DNA of 64,000 nucleotides from UTCHB3 sp964371075 (GCA_964371075.1 CAYJKN010000001.1:992001-1056000); one strand, 5' to 3'. Positions 1 to 9,804 are shown, counted from the stretch's first letter. Made by a program: numbers and translations. The notes: generated by a model not told the origin, from the sequence alone.

Positions 1-870
1 TCCCAAACCCACTTTTCCTTCAAGATTGATCGAATATATCGATCTGACGAGTGGATAAAGAGGTGCTTCTCGAATATCACTTACACTTGGGTCGTATCTC
101 ATGGCAACATAATATTGATATGGTCCCACTGATTTCTCTTCCGATTCAATTGAATCTGCTACCTGTAGCTCGAGAATTTTCACATCCTTTATAAATGTTG
201 TGTTGGTTGTATCAACATCATCATAAACATAAATTGAACTTAAAAACCCGATCGCATCACTATTTTTTGATACATAATCTATCAATTCTTTTGGTGATTT
301 AGCATCAAAAACATTTTTTGCTGTTAAAACCTGGTTCCCATATCTGTTCGCAAAATAGTTGATTGTTCCCGCCTGTGGATTTTCAAAAACAAGTGAAAAC
401 TTTTGATTTGGCATCCCTTCAGAAAGTTGATCAAAAGATTCGCTTTTACCCGTGAACATCGATTTTAACGATTCCTGGCTGAGGTCCTTAAGTTTGTTTT
501 CCTTGTTCACCAGAATGGCTACGCCATCGTAGGCAATTCTGGTATTTCTTGGATTAATTTCTTTTTTAGCGATTACCGCTTTTTCCTTTTCAGAAAGTTC
601 TCTCGCTATAAATATTGCCTGTACAGAGTCCTGAAGTAAAAGTTCTACAACTTTGGTTTCAGGGGCAAAAATAATATCAAGGTGAGCATCGGGATAAAGT
701 GACTCAAATTGTGTCTCAAGTTCTTCAAAGACAGGTTTAAATGTTTCATCAATGGCTATTCGTTTTTTACCCATTGTTGGTTCATCAACATTGCCTGTTG
801 CAACTTTGTTTTCACATGAAGCAAAAACAAGACCAAATAACACTGCTATCAATAATATTTTATTCTTCAT
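1..870 (-). CDS. PstS-like phosphate-binding lipoprotein, C terminus cut by window edge
   Basis: The reading frame is open from the ATG at 870 to the left edge (290 codons), so the stop lies outside the window. The N terminus is a lipoprotein signal with lipobox FASC (Cys19), so it should be a membrane-anchored periplasmic protein. The rest resembles the periplasmic phosphate-binding (PBP-like, PstS/SphX) fold: after the lipobox come a segment with the motif DETFKP, the run AIFIARELSEKEK, and a late segment with AIGFLSSIYVYDD. Such proteins in Bacteroidota often accompany TonB-ExbBD genes; here that cluster is 13 kb away. Its start overlaps the preceding small gene by 11 nt, suggesting co-translation. 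The family is fairly sure; the ligand is inferred. Confidence 0.75.
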   Translation of the reverse strand, partial: MKNKILLIAVLFGLVFASCENKVATGNVDEPTMGKKRIAIDETFKPVFEELETQFESLYPDAHLDIIFAPETKVVELLLQDSVQAIFIARELSEKEKAVIAKKEINPRNTRIAYDGVAILVNKENKLKDLSQESLKSMFTGKSESFDQLSEGMPNQKFSLVFENPQAGTINYFANRYGNQVLTAKNVFDAKSPKELIDYVSKNSDAIGFLSSIYVYDDVDTTNTTFIKDVKILELQVADSIESEEKSVGPYQYYVAMRYDPSVSDIREAPLYPLVRSIYSINLEGKVGLG

Positions 871-1084
871 CATCGCCGTTTTCCTCACGACTCTCTTTTA
901 ATAATTTATACGACCGGTAAACTCTGTATGTTCCATAGGCGATCAACCCGCCCGAAATCAGATATAATTGATATCCACTCAAATTTTCAAAGAGTGAAAT
1001 ATCTCCAAAAAGCACAACAAAACCGGCAGCTACATAAAACAGCGCCATTAACATTTCAAAATATCTGACCGCTTGTGAGAACAA
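860..1084 (-). CDS. small two-helix membrane protein upstream of PstS-like gene
   Basis: This 74-residue protein has two predicted hydrophobic helices (about residues 11-30 and 40-58) followed by a charged C terminus rich in Glu/Asp. Its last codons overlap the start of the PstS-like gene by 11 nt, which argues that it is real and translationally coupled. Comparable small membrane proteins sit before PstS-like lipoproteins in many Bacteroidota genomes, but I know no function for them. It would sit in the inner membrane. Being real is likely; a role next to the binding protein is only inferred from position. Confidence 0.6.
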   Translation of the reverse strand: MFSQAVRYFEMLMALFYVAAGFVVLFGDISLFENLSGYQLYLISGGLIAYGTYRVYRSYKLLKESREENGDDEE

Positions 1085-1415
1085 TTTGATTCACCAACAC
1101 CAAAAAGATACCGCTTAACCTTTAAATCTTTACGGTATCAAATTTCTTAATTATTTTAAAGGCAAACATTAATATAAGAATATCAAAAAAAATATTTAGG
1201 CGAATAAACACTTCCCATAACATTTTAGTTGATGGAATGAGAATTCTGTTGAATATAAAAAATGAATATTGCGATATTGAATCACTTTTTTTAATATTCC
1301 GTTCGTTGAGAGTAATGTCAAGCTCAGTTATTTATTGATCAATAAAAAAAGCTGCCACCATTTCTGATGACAGCCTTCATAAATTATTTATATATTACTG
1401 AATCAAATGACTCCG
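1085..1415. other. intergenic region, mostly AT-rich
   Basis: This roughly 330-bp gap separates the small membrane-protein gene from the 3' end of the large secreted-protein gene. No open frame with coding character was seen. It holds the hairpin terminator of the secreted-protein gene near its right end, and presumably the promoter of the PstS-like operon, which I could not place with confidence. Confidence 0.5.
1346..1378 (-). terminator. intrinsic terminator after the large T9SS protein
   Basis: Read on the minus strand, GCTGTCA is followed by a short loop and TGGCAGC (one G-U pair), then seven T residues. It lies about 40 nt past the stop codon at 1416, as expected for a rho-independent terminator. 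Confidence 0.8.
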
Positions 1416-4400
1416 CTACTTTAGCAATAGAGATTTCATCGTTTTAGAGTATTTTAAGTTTCCGTTCTCCAATGATTGAGCATTCAAACGGAAAATGTAA
1501 ACTCCTGAAGAGAGTTTGTTTCCATCAAATTTACGCTCGTAAAATCCTTTCTCCATCTCACCTGTGACCAACTCTGCAACTTTTTGACCTGCAATGTTGT
1601 AAACATCCAGGGTTACATTGCTTCTCTCTTTTAACGAGAATTTTATCATCGTTTCAGGGTTAAATGGGTTAGGGAAGTTGTTGAAGAGTTGATACTCATT
1701 CACTATTTCAGAAACTGTATTAGAAATCCCTTTTGGGAGTCCCAGTGGGATTGAATTTATTGGATGAAATGAAACCGAGTCTGATAGTCGCGAATTCAAA
1801 TCTTTGAGATAGATAGATTCCGGATATTTGCTCTCAAGTCTGTTTCTGGTTATTTTTGCTCCCTTAACATCATCAAGATTTCCGAATTGGTACAGTGATT
1901 TTTTGTAAAGAGCATATGATTCAGGAAGTTTTCCTGCATACTCAGAACAGATGCTGTCATAAATTGCAACATTTGCTTCCATAAGGTCAAAAGCTGCAAT
2001 TGTAAGCATTCCTTTTGCTATTGAACCTTTAGTTGCTTTATGTCCATTCAACACATATTCCTTGTAATTCGAAATCTCTTCGGGAGTGAAAGTCTGTCTC
2101 AAAACAAGGAGTGCCATGGGGACAAGTGGATCATCACCGTTCTGCTCAAGAATGTCAATACATAACTTTCTTGCCTGACTAAATCGGCTACCTCTGATGT
2201 GGTGTCGTGCAATTGTCAACTTTTCACGCACGCTGGTTCCCTCTCCATTTGACATTCCTTTTATCGCAGCAAGTTCTTCATCTTCTACATCACTTGACAA
2301 AGGATTATCCGGAGTATAAGTGAATGAAGGTTCGTCAAGTACCACCGCCTCCCTCCAAGTATTTATCATTTTTGCGGAGGTGTTTGCCCAATAGTTGGAT
2401 TGTACTCTGACAAAAGCCTCATTTTCTGCCTCAATGTTTTGATCCAAATTTAAGAATGTATTGTATGCTCCTACCGGATTAGAATCTCCTTCTCCAAGGT
2501 AAAGATCAGAATATGTAGTATATAGACCAATGGAATTATTTTGGAGGAACAAATTTGCAGCCGGGTCACCATACTTTTCATTGACGAAACAAAAATCGAA
2601 CCATAAACCTGTTTCACATCCTGCAATATTAAAATTACTCATCGTAATCCAGGAATCGTTGGCACTTAATCCCCGCAGATAACACTGACTCAAAGATATA
2701 TTATCAAGCCGGGCAAATCGGGCGGATTGGTTCTCTAAGAATATGCCATAATAACATGTCTCCAACTGGGTGTTTTCAACTACGAAGTTTTGTGCATTAT
2801 ATGATTTGATACCATATTTGGCATTTTTGATTACAGCCTTGTCAATCATTATCTGTGCATTGGAAGCAATTATTCCATTCCCACCATACCAGCTCGCAGT
2901 GCCAAAATTCAATACACAAGGATCAGTGGCTGTACCAATTACATACAGGAATGTATTATTTATTTTTAATTCCGCCGAATTTGCAAAGGTTATATCTGCA
3001 CCTGAGTCTATAGTAAGAATAGATGGAGAATTTATTTGCAAATCTCCTGATACCGTATTGTTTGTAGCAATCGTTTCATTGACTATGAGCGTACCCCCTG
3101 ACTGCACAGTCGGTTCAATCTTGAGTAATGTTCCTTCCCCGGCTCTCAAAAAGATGGTAACTGTACCTGTCTTTGTGGTACAATATACGGAGTCAGTTTT
3201 TAAGTCAGTGACAGAGTAATTGTTCCAAATCGAGTTTGGGAAATTAAGAGAAAATGTTATGTTACGATAAGAAGTATCTGGATCATTAGAAGGATTATCC
3301 GGCGAATTCGCAGGCTGAAGATTACATCTTCTATTGACAAGATAAATATACTTTGCATCCTCATTTTTTCCTGCAGGAGGAGATTTTTCAACGAAAAAAC
3401 CAGTCTCTACAAATGTTTCATTATCATCATCTTCAAAATATGGATATTTCGCTTTAAGATTTGTTATCCAATTTGTTGAGCATAAAAAATCTTTGTTCCA
3501 ACTTTTGGACTCCAACCAGTTCAACCTTAATAGATCTGATTCTATTAAAGATGTTGAACTGATAAATTCTTTAACGGCATAATACCGTTCATTTGGGACT
3601 TGCTGCCCCGCCGGATTTTGTATCCATGTTGCGGCTCGCATGGGGTCGAATGCCAAATCCTCTTCCTCGAAAAGACCATACTGGTTAAACTCGGTCTCTC
3701 CTTCATTAGGAGAGGCAGTTCGGGTGGGCACCATGTAATACATGAACCCCTTTGCACCGTAAGCAAGTGAAATATTACCCATAGCTTTAATTTCATCAGG
3801 TGTCGGAGGCCGCCTTCTATGAGGACCGTCCACCAGAGATAACACTTCATCTCTGTTGTTCACATATTGCTCCCCTGCTACACAAAGAGTTACAACCAAT
3901 GGGACTTCCAACTCCTTTGCTGATATTTGTGCGGGAAGTATTCCTACATACTTATATTTGTTTGGATCTGTATGTGTACCGGGTTCGTCATCCACATTAT
4001 TATAATTGATGAAAAGGTCCAGACGCGGTTGGAGGGAACTCGTCGTCGTTTCAGTGTTTTTAACGATTGGATACATGTTATAATTTATATAATGGCGCAC
4101 AAATTTTTCATTATCCTTTGCTTTTGCATATGATGTATCAAAATCAAGGAAATGCTTGGGCACACCTCCAACCGCTCCATTTATCTCGATAAAGGGAAAG
4201 GTACCCTGTAACAGGGTTCTTAGTGTATCCTGCATTTCTCCTCGGTACCTTGCGGAAAGCTGGAAAGGTTCATCGTAATAGAAACTTTGAAGCTTTTGGA
4301 TATTAAATGAACCATATTTGGTATTAAGATCAGAAATAATCTGAGCCTTGGTTATTGTCTTTGACTCGTATAGTTCGTCATATTCCGAATTGAAAATAGT

Positions 4401-5090
4401 TATCCTATCGATAAACAAATCTGCATTTCCCGCCCAATCTATCTGAAAGTAGAAATGATTGTCTTTAGCAATATTTATAATACCAATATCCAATGAATCG
4501 TATTTTGTGAGATGCCTTGAATCCAATATTTGAGTATTCACAACATAAACAAACTCACTTAAGGGTGTATTGGATTGTACCTCAGCCTTAAAAAAGTCCC
4601 TTCTGGGAGCATATGTGTGTGCTCCTGAGGCAGTGGGGCTGATTCCTCTTGCTCGCAGAGTGAATAAGTCAACATTTCCTTGCGTCATACTCCTTCTGAA
4701 ATAAACCCTGATTTTTAGAGAAGTGTTTAGTGGGAACTGCGATGACGGAAGTTGTGCCCATACCATAGGTTTACCTGCGTCATCAGTGCCTCTAATTGCT
4801 GCTCGTGAGTATGCAAAAGGTAAAACCCCTTGATCATGAATATCATGGCCTGTAATTTCTGTTGTTGGCTGACCTTGAAACGGTCTTAGAACCCAATAAC
4901 TGGCATCAAGATTGTCATTGCCAATTTCTCCAAAACCAAAAATATCATTTGAACTTATCGTCGACCTGTATGAACCTCCGACCTGAATAACAAATTTTTC
5001 CCTCCAGTGTCCGAAGGCATTCATGTATTTTGCCGGAAGAAATGATCTTGGTGGATTAGCTGAAGGATCATGTTTCCATTGAAATCCCAT
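1416..5090 (-). CDS. large secreted protein with beta-helix region and T9SS sorting domain (3' part of an interrupted gene)
   Basis: The 1224-residue frame lacks a signal peptide. It is in the same frame as the upstream 86-residue piece (5118-5378), separated by one TAA and nine sense codons, so the two almost certainly form one gene of about 1320 codons. Residues 1-600 contain a region resembling a TIM-barrel glycosidase-like domain (AYGAKGFMYYMVPT near 450). Residues about 670-910 look like a right-handed parallel beta-helix, with repeated short N/D-rich strands. A helical region follows near 960-1100. The last 85 residues are a T9SS type A sorting domain (NNFPNPFNPET, then VYNIAGQKVAEL and SSGVYIFRL). 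The mature protein would be secreted or surface-attached. Substrate unknown. As it stands, this piece alone would not be exported. Confidence 0.8.
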   Translation of the reverse strand: MGFQWKHDPSANPPRSFLPAKYMNAFGHWREKFVIQVGGSYRSTISSNDIFGFGEIGNDNLDASYWVLRPFQGQPTTEITGHDIHDQGVLPFAYSRAAIRGTDDAGKPMVWAQLPSSQFPLNTSLKIRVYFRRSMTQGNVDLFTLRARGISPTASGAHTYAPRRDFFKAEVQSNTPLSEFVYVVNTQILDSRHLTKYDSLDIGIINIAKDNHFYFQIDWAGNADLFIDRITIFNSEYDELYESKTITKAQIISDLNTKYGSFNIQKLQSFYYDEPFQLSARYRGEMQDTLRTLLQGTFPFIEINGAVGGVPKHFLDFDTSYAKAKDNEKFVRHYINYNMYPIVKNTETTTSSLQPRLDLFINYNNVDDEPGTHTDPNKYKYVGILPAQISAKELEVPLVVTLCVAGEQYVNNRDEVLSLVDGPHRRRPPTPDEIKAMGNISLAYGAKGFMYYMVPTRTASPNEGETEFNQYGLFEEEDLAFDPMRAATWIQNPAGQQVPNERYYAVKEFISSTSLIESDLLRLNWLESKSWNKDFLCSTNWITNLKAKYPYFEDDDNETFVETGFFVEKSPPAGKNEDAKYIYLVNRRCNLQPANSPDNPSNDPDTSYRNITFSLNFPNSIWNNYSVTDLKTDSVYCTTKTGTVTIFLRAGEGTLLKIEPTVQSGGTLIVNETIATNNTVSGDLQINSPSILTIDSGADITFANSAELKINNTFLYVIGTATDPCVLNFGTASWYGGNGIIASNAQIMIDKAVIKNAKYGIKSYNAQNFVVENTQLETCYYGIFLENQSARFARLDNISLSQCYLRGLSANDSWITMSNFNIAGCETGLWFDFCFVNEKYGDPAANLFLQNNSIGLYTTYSDLYLGEGDSNPVGAYNTFLNLDQNIEAENEAFVRVQSNYWANTSAKMINTWREAVVLDEPSFTYTPDNPLSSDVEDEELAAIKGMSNGEGTSVREKLTIARHHIRGSRFSQARKLCIDILEQNGDDPLVPMALLVLRQTFTPEEISNYKEYVLNGHKATKGSIAKGMLTIAAFDLMEANVAIYDSICSEYAGKLPESYALYKKSLYQFGNLDDVKGAKITRNRLESKYPESIYLKDLNSRLSDSVSFHPINSIPLGLPKGISNTVSEIVNEYQLFNNFPNPFNPETMIKFSLKERSNVTLDVYNIAGQKVAELVTGEMEKGFYERKFDGNKLSSGVYIFRLNAQSLENGNLKYSKTMKSLLLK

Positions 5091-5117
5091 ATCATTGAGG
5101 AAAAAATATTTGGGGTA

Positions 5118-5378
5118 TTAATTCAGTGAATTTTGATGATATTGGGCATCCGTCACAAGATTTGTCATCCCTAATTGGTGTAGTGCGTCAAGGTACCACC
5201 CGTTGGCTTCATTAGCATACCAAATATCTGCGGAAGTTGCCAAGTCTTCATTAGGATTGGATAAGTAATTGACCGCAAAGTCAAAAAATGAAATATGCGG
5301 CATATAATTTACACCCGGTTGCATTTGTGCTTTAATTGTTGAAATAAGAATAAAAAGCACTATTATAGTCTTTTTCAT
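5118..5378 (-). pseudogene. 5' fragment (signal peptide plus first strand region) of the interrupted T9SS protein
   Basis: This 86-codon frame begins with a clear signal peptide (MKKTIIVLFILISTIKA, cleavage before QMQPG) and then globular sequence ending HQNSLN before TAA at 5118-5120. Reading on past the TAA in the same frame gives YPKYFFLND and then the start of the 1224-residue protein, with no frame change. The simplest reading is a single nonsense substitution (for example CAA to TAA) in one gene, or a base-calling error. Stop readthrough is possible but there is no sequence support for it. Confidence 0.7.
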
Positions 5379-5407
5379 AACTATTCTTTCATGTTTCGTA
5401 ATTTTAT

Positions 5408-6937
5408 TTATTTGATTAACTGCACTTTAACACTTTTTGTTAAAGTTTTTTCACCCGAATCAAGGGTGAGATAAACTATATATGTGCCGCTTACAACGGC
5501 ATGATTACCGAGGTTTATCTGCTCCGTTTGGGTCCCTTTCGCTTTTGGGGATGATTCACTGTAAATTTTCTGACCAAGAATGTCATATATCTCGAGTCTG
5601 AGTACCCCGGAATCCGGCAGGGTATATTGAACAGAAATCTGTTCATTGGTCGGGTTTGGTGATACCGTCGCTAAAAATGATTTTTCTTCGCCTGTTTCCT
5701 GCTTTTCTTCTTCTACTGATACAGGGGTTCTTGTTCCCGAATATATATAAATATGAGAGAGTGTTGCGCCTCCGGCTGTCTCCCCTACACAGATATCTGC
5801 AAGGCCATCTCCGTTTATGTCTCCAACCCTCCCCCCAAAATGCATACTGTTTTCCGGATAGTTTGAAAAGTATTGTTGTGCCGCCTGGTCTGATATTGTG
5901 CTGCCGCCCAGGTATAACGCATTTCTGATAAATGGAACATACTTCACAAAATCACCGTACCCATCTCCGTTCACATCTCCTGGGGAAAAACCACGCCCAC
6001 CACCGATGCTTCCGGCATTTAGGATTAGTTCATGTTCCAGATTAGGCGGTTTACTTCCGAATGACAAGGCATACCTGCCTGATCCATTATTATCTAAAAA
6101 GATACAAATCTCGCCTTTCCCATCTCCATTCATGTCATTGAGCAGGTACATTTCCTCTGGTTTATAAACAGTGTCCGATGAGAATTCATAATATTCGCTA
6201 AAATCGAAACTACTATTCCCATAATAGAATCTGAGTAATTTTCCTGTTGCATCATTTGCAAGAACTGTTAAATCAGATTTTCCATCTCCGTTGAGGTCTG
6301 ATGAAAATATTAAGTTTTCAGAATAATACATGCTCCCAATTCTGGGAATAGAATAATATTCAAGTGGTTGATTCTCTTCAAAGTTCCTAATGAACCAAGT
6401 TTTAAATGAACCCCCAGTGAGGTAAACTAATTCCTCCCAACTATCACCATCAAAATCTATTGGCCACACCCTCCCTATGAAAAAAGCTACATTTGTCGAC
6501 TCGGGCAGTGTTAAAACATAATCGGAAATTGTATCCAAATCCGGGCCCCCGTAATATACATTGTAACGGTAAACAGGTTCTGGATATTCTCCTATGTGAT
6601 TAATTATATCTCGATAGCCATCTTGGTTCAGATCACAACCCGTTATTAAGGATGGGTAATAGATTTCTAATCGGAAAGCAGGTGTATCGGGGACCGGGTT
6701 TCCACCATAGAAGAAATATGCATAACCGCCTGTATTATCCCTCATATTCATTCGGCATATTATAAAATCATCGCATCCGTCATCATTTTGGTCACCCATA
6801 TAGATGATGGATTGATTCAAATAATATCCTTCATCCAAGAACATTAGCGAATCAAACTGAGCGTTTGTTTTCGATCCAAAAAAAAGAATGACTATCGAAA
6901 CCGCAATAAATAATCTAGTTGCACAATTTTTTAGCAT
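5408..6937 (-). CDS. secreted FG-GAP/VCBS repeat protein with T9SS sorting domain
   Basis: I chose the ATG at 6937 because it places a good signal peptide (MLKNCATRLF... ending SKTNA) at the N terminus; the frame stays open to 7000. The body contains at least six calcium-loop motifs of the FG-GAP/VCBS type (DQNDDGCDD, DLNQDGYRD, DLNGDGKSD, DMNGDGKGE, DVNGDGYGD, DINGDGLAD), which build an integrin-like beta-propeller. The last 80 residues are a T9SS type A sorting domain (SPNPTNEQISVQYTLP, then IYDILGQKIYSE). It should be exported and act in adhesion or binding at the surface; the ligand is not visible. It has a 75-nt hairpin in its 5' leader. Confidence 0.85.
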   Translation of the reverse strand: MLKNCATRLFIAVSIVILFFGSKTNAQFDSLMFLDEGYYLNQSIIYMGDQNDDGCDDFIICRMNMRDNTGGYAYFFYGGNPVPDTPAFRLEIYYPSLITGCDLNQDGYRDIINHIGEYPEPVYRYNVYYGGPDLDTISDYVLTLPESTNVAFFIGRVWPIDFDGDSWEELVYLTGGSFKTWFIRNFEENQPLEYYSIPRIGSMYYSENLIFSSDLNGDGKSDLTVLANDATGKLLRFYYGNSSFDFSEYYEFSSDTVYKPEEMYLLNDMNGDGKGEICIFLDNNGSGRYALSFGSKPPNLEHELILNAGSIGGGRGFSPGDVNGDGYGDFVKYVPFIRNALYLGGSTISDQAAQQYFSNYPENSMHFGGRVGDINGDGLADICVGETAGGATLSHIYIYSGTRTPVSVEEEKQETGEEKSFLATVSPNPTNEQISVQYTLPDSGVLRLEIYDILGQKIYSESSPKAKGTQTEQINLGNHAVVSGTYIVYLTLDSGEKTLTKSVKVQLIK

Positions 6938-6983
6938 GTTTTTTGATTTCCTCTTTTCATCTAAAAAAATATTTAAAACAAAA

Positions 6984-7058
6984 AAAACGGAAACCCACAC
7001 TTAGCCGCACTCCTTGGCAGTTACCGCCAGGGGTTGACTAAAAGTCGGTTTCCGTTTT
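6984..7058. other. 75-nt imperfect long hairpin between divergent genes
   Basis: Arms AAAACGGAAACC (6984-6995) and GGTTTCCGTTTT (7047-7058) are perfectly complementary over 12 bp. Inside lies a second imperfect stem (7-10 bp) and an apical hairpin CTTGGC/GCCAGG around 7013-7030. Read on the minus strand, the outer stem is followed by eight T residues, so it resembles an intrinsic terminator located about 40 nt before the start codon at 6937. It could be a leader attenuator, a structured RNA or a MITE-like palindrome. I could not match it to a known riboswitch class. Confidence 0.6.
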
Positions 7059-7281
7059 AATTCCAAACCTGATCACATGTTAAAGCTGAAATCTACAATT
7101 GTCTTCCCTCGAAGTACCAACTGCTATAAGGTTTTCATTTTTTTTGTTTTTCCAAAACTCCTGAATAAATTTCGTCTAAATATAGAAAATACCAAATTTA
7201 TAAACAAGTGAAATTTTTAAAATATTAATCTTTTTTTGTATTTTTACGCTCTCCCTTTCGATAATCAAAAATGCAGGCACC
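7059..7281. other. divergent intergenic region
   Basis: Together with the hairpin, this fills the 344-bp gap between the divergent start codons at 6937 and 7282. It is AT-rich, with T-runs near 7138 and 7225, and must hold the promoter of the S9 peptidase gene. No gene-like frame or clear motif was seen. Confidence 0.4.
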
Positions 7282-9804
7282 ATGCTCAAGAGAAGTCTTC
7301 TTTTAGTGATTGTTTTAACCACACTTTGTGTTTCACAATCAACCGACATCAAAGTCAACAATTTTTTGGTCTATGGACCGATAAAAGTTTTAACCCCTGT
7401 GACTGGTTCTAATGAAAAACCGGATGCACAGACTCTCTTCTCCGATGGAGATAATATCAATCCCATCATTTCGCTTTTAAGTGACCGGGATAAATGGGAT
7501 ATCCTGCCGGCATCTTTCCTCGAGAATGTCAGTAAAAATTCCAACAGTTTCTACTACGCCGCTTTTTATATCGAAAGTAAAGGTTTTACTAAAACCGACC
7601 TGAAAGTCTCTTCAAGAATGCCTTACAGAGTTTTTGTGGCAAATGAGGGGAAAAAATCAAATATCGATGCCCCCGATCCTGATACCACCATCACCAAAAC
7701 CGTAACAGTGCCACTCAATCTTGAAACCGGAAAAACTCTGGTGATAATTAAAGTTCTTAGCCTCGCAAAAGCTGCAGGTGAAAGAGATTTAAAGGTGACT
7801 CTCAGCAGAACTGCCGATTTTAAGTCTGAACTTTTTGTGTCAACCGATGATGTCAGTTATACTTCTTTTGAAAGACTTCTTGATGACCCAAAAATTCAGG
7901 CAATTTCCATCTCCCCATCAGGTGAATATTCCGCCGTAACCGTTAACAAAAGGATCAAATCAAAAGCATCAAACGAAAGAGCCATCCTGATCTTTGAAAA
8001 CTCGACGGGAAAACAGATCAGAACCCTGACCGTTCAGGGATTTAAGTGGGTAAAAGATGATATTTATGCTTATACGACCTCCGGAACAAAAACGACTTCA
8101 ATTCATTCATCATCAATTAAAAAGGGAGAAGTAACAACATTATTGGAAGGTGTCGAAAACTTTGCTTCCTTTTTCTTTAGTACAGACGGTAAAAAACTGA
8201 TCTATTCAATATATAAAGAAGTGAGTGACTTTGAAAATGGTGCAAAACGCCATAAAGGGTTGCAAGACAGATGGGACGGATGGCGCAATACTTACAAAAC
8301 CTTTATGATGGATTTAACTTCAGGAACCTCTTCGGTGCTCATCAATTTTGCTGATAATCTTCAGATTGAGGACCTCTCCGATGATAACAACCGTTTGCTC
8401 CTTTCCCGATCGGATTATGATCTTAAGACAAGACCTTTCGCTTATTCAGACTATTTTATTTACAATTTTTCCACCGAAAAACTTGACTCCCTCTTCAGGG
8501 TTTTTTACGGTGGAAACGGCACATTTTCAAAGGACGGGAAATCGATCTATTTGACCGGAGGACCGGCGTTGTTTGGGAATCTTGGTGTCACTACTGAACC
8601 AGACCTTATTCCAAATGACTATAATAGCCTGCTCTACAAATACGAAATTTCTTCAGGCACTGTAACCTGCCTGACAAAAGAATTTGACCCCGCAATCTCG
8701 GATTATTATCCCGATGAAAAAAATGAAGGAATATTCCTTCTGACAACAGACAAAAGTTACAAAAATGTCTATCTGAGATCGAGTTCTGGTGGTTTTACAA
8801 AAATTGATATGCCAGTAAAATCAGTGGAAAATCTCAGTTTTGATGATGATTTTGGTTATGCACTTCTAAGTGGCTCAGATCCTGACAGACCCGACAGAGT
8901 ATATCTTTATGATTTAACAAAGAAAAAATCGTCTCTGCTTTATGATCCAAATGCCGAAACATACAAAAACATAAAGGCGGGGAAATATGAGGAATTTTCA
9001 TTTGTGTCCGATAAAGGGAGAAATATAGAGTGCGCGCTATTCTTCCCGCCCGACTATGACCCGGCAAAAAAATATCCATGCATCGTTAATTATTATGGTG
9101 GCACAACTCCCGTCTCCAATACATTTGAAGGACGATATCCAAAAAATATCTGGACAGCCAACGGGTACATAGTACTTGTTCTTCAACCCTCAGGTGCAAT
9201 TGGATATGGACAAAAATTTGCCGCATTCCATGTTAATGACTGGGGGGGTGATGTTGCTCAGGAAATCATTCAGGGAACAAAGGTAATGCTGGATAAATAT
9301 TCATCGGTTGACCCAACTAAACTTGGTTGTATCGGAGCCTCCTACGGTGGTTTTATGACGATGTCACTCGTGACCAAGACCGACATTTTTGCCGCAGCCA
9401 TTTCTCACGCAGGGATTAGTTCACTTTCAAGTTACTGGGGTGAAGGCTTTTGGGGTCCTGTTTATTCTGCAGTGGCAACTGCCAACAGTTACCCCTGGAA
9501 TAGAAAAGATATTTATGTTGATAAAAGTCCCCTCTTTTCTGCAGACAAGGTAAATACACCAATCCTGTTGTTACATGGAAATGACGATACCAATGTCCCA
9601 CCGGGAGAATCACTACAGTTTTACACCGCTTTAAAGATCCTCGGAAGAGATGTGGAGTTTATTGAAATAGATAAACAAAACCACCACATTCTTGATTACG
9701 ATAAACGAAAACACTGGTCAAAAACAATATTGGCATATTTTGATAAATACCTTAAAAAAGACCCTTCATGGTGGAATTTTCTTTATGAATCATCGGAAAA
9801 GTAA
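7282..9804 (+). CDS. secreted S9-family (prolyl oligopeptidase-like) serine peptidase
   Basis: This 840-residue protein starts with a signal peptide (MLKRSLLLVIVLTTLCVS). Residues about 200-560 look like a beta-propeller of the S9 type, and residues 580-830 an alpha/beta-hydrolase domain. Catalytic residues can be placed: Ser687 in GASYGGF, Asp769 in HGNDDTNVPP and a His at 801/802 in KQNHHI. It would cleave peptides in the periplasm or outside the cell. The closest known groups are dipeptidyl-peptidase/acylaminoacyl-peptidase-like S9 enzymes of Bacteroidota. It has no T9SS domain. The GAF-protein gene follows after 55 nt and may be co-transcribed. Confidence 0.9.
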   Translation: MLKRSLLLVIVLTTLCVSQSTDIKVNNFLVYGPIKVLTPVTGSNEKPDAQTLFSDGDNINPIISLLSDRDKWDILPASFLENVSKNSNSFYYAAFYIESKGFTKTDLKVSSRMPYRVFVANEGKKSNIDAPDPDTTITKTVTVPLNLETGKTLVIIKVLSLAKAAGERDLKVTLSRTADFKSELFVSTDDVSYTSFERLLDDPKIQAISISPSGEYSAVTVNKRIKSKASNERAILIFENSTGKQIRTLTVQGFKWVKDDIYAYTTSGTKTTSIHSSSIKKGEVTTLLEGVENFASFFFSTDGKKLIYSIYKEVSDFENGAKRHKGLQDRWDGWRNTYKTFMMDLTSGTSSVLINFADNLQIEDLSDDNNRLLLSRSDYDLKTRPFAYSDYFIYNFSTEKLDSLFRVFYGGNGTFSKDGKSIYLTGGPALFGNLGVTTEPDLIPNDYNSLLYKYEISSGTVTCLTKEFDPAISDYYPDEKNEGIFLLTTDKSYKNVYLRSSSGGFTKIDMPVKSVENLSFDDDFGYALLSGSDPDRPDRVYLYDLTKKKSSLLYDPNAETYKNIKAGKYEEFSFVSDKGRNIECALFFPPDYDPAKKYPCIVNYYGGTTPVSNTFEGRYPKNIWTANGYIVLVLQPSGAIGYGQKFAAFHVNDWGGDVAQEIIQGTKVMLDKYSSVDPTKLGCIGASYGGFMTMSLVTKTDIFAAAISHAGISSLSSYWGEGFWGPVYSAVATANSYPWNRKDIYVDKSPLFSADKVNTPILLLHGNDDTNVPPGESLQFYTALKILGRDVEFIEIDKQNHHILDYDKRKHWSKTILAYFDKYLKKDPSWWNFLYESSEK

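Noticed and set aside
2770..3219. Open frame on the plus strand inside the T9SS gene
   Set aside because: It is opposite a long gene with good protein signatures and has no domain or start context of its own.
5118..5120. In-frame TAA as a recoded codon
   Set aside because: TAA is not known as a selenocysteine or pyrrolysine codon, and no recoding structure was seen; nonsense mutation or error is simpler.
6984..7058. 75-nt element taken for a tRNA because of its size
   Set aside because: No T-loop consensus GGTTCGA, no anticodon arm in the right place and no CCA; the structure is one long imperfect hairpin.
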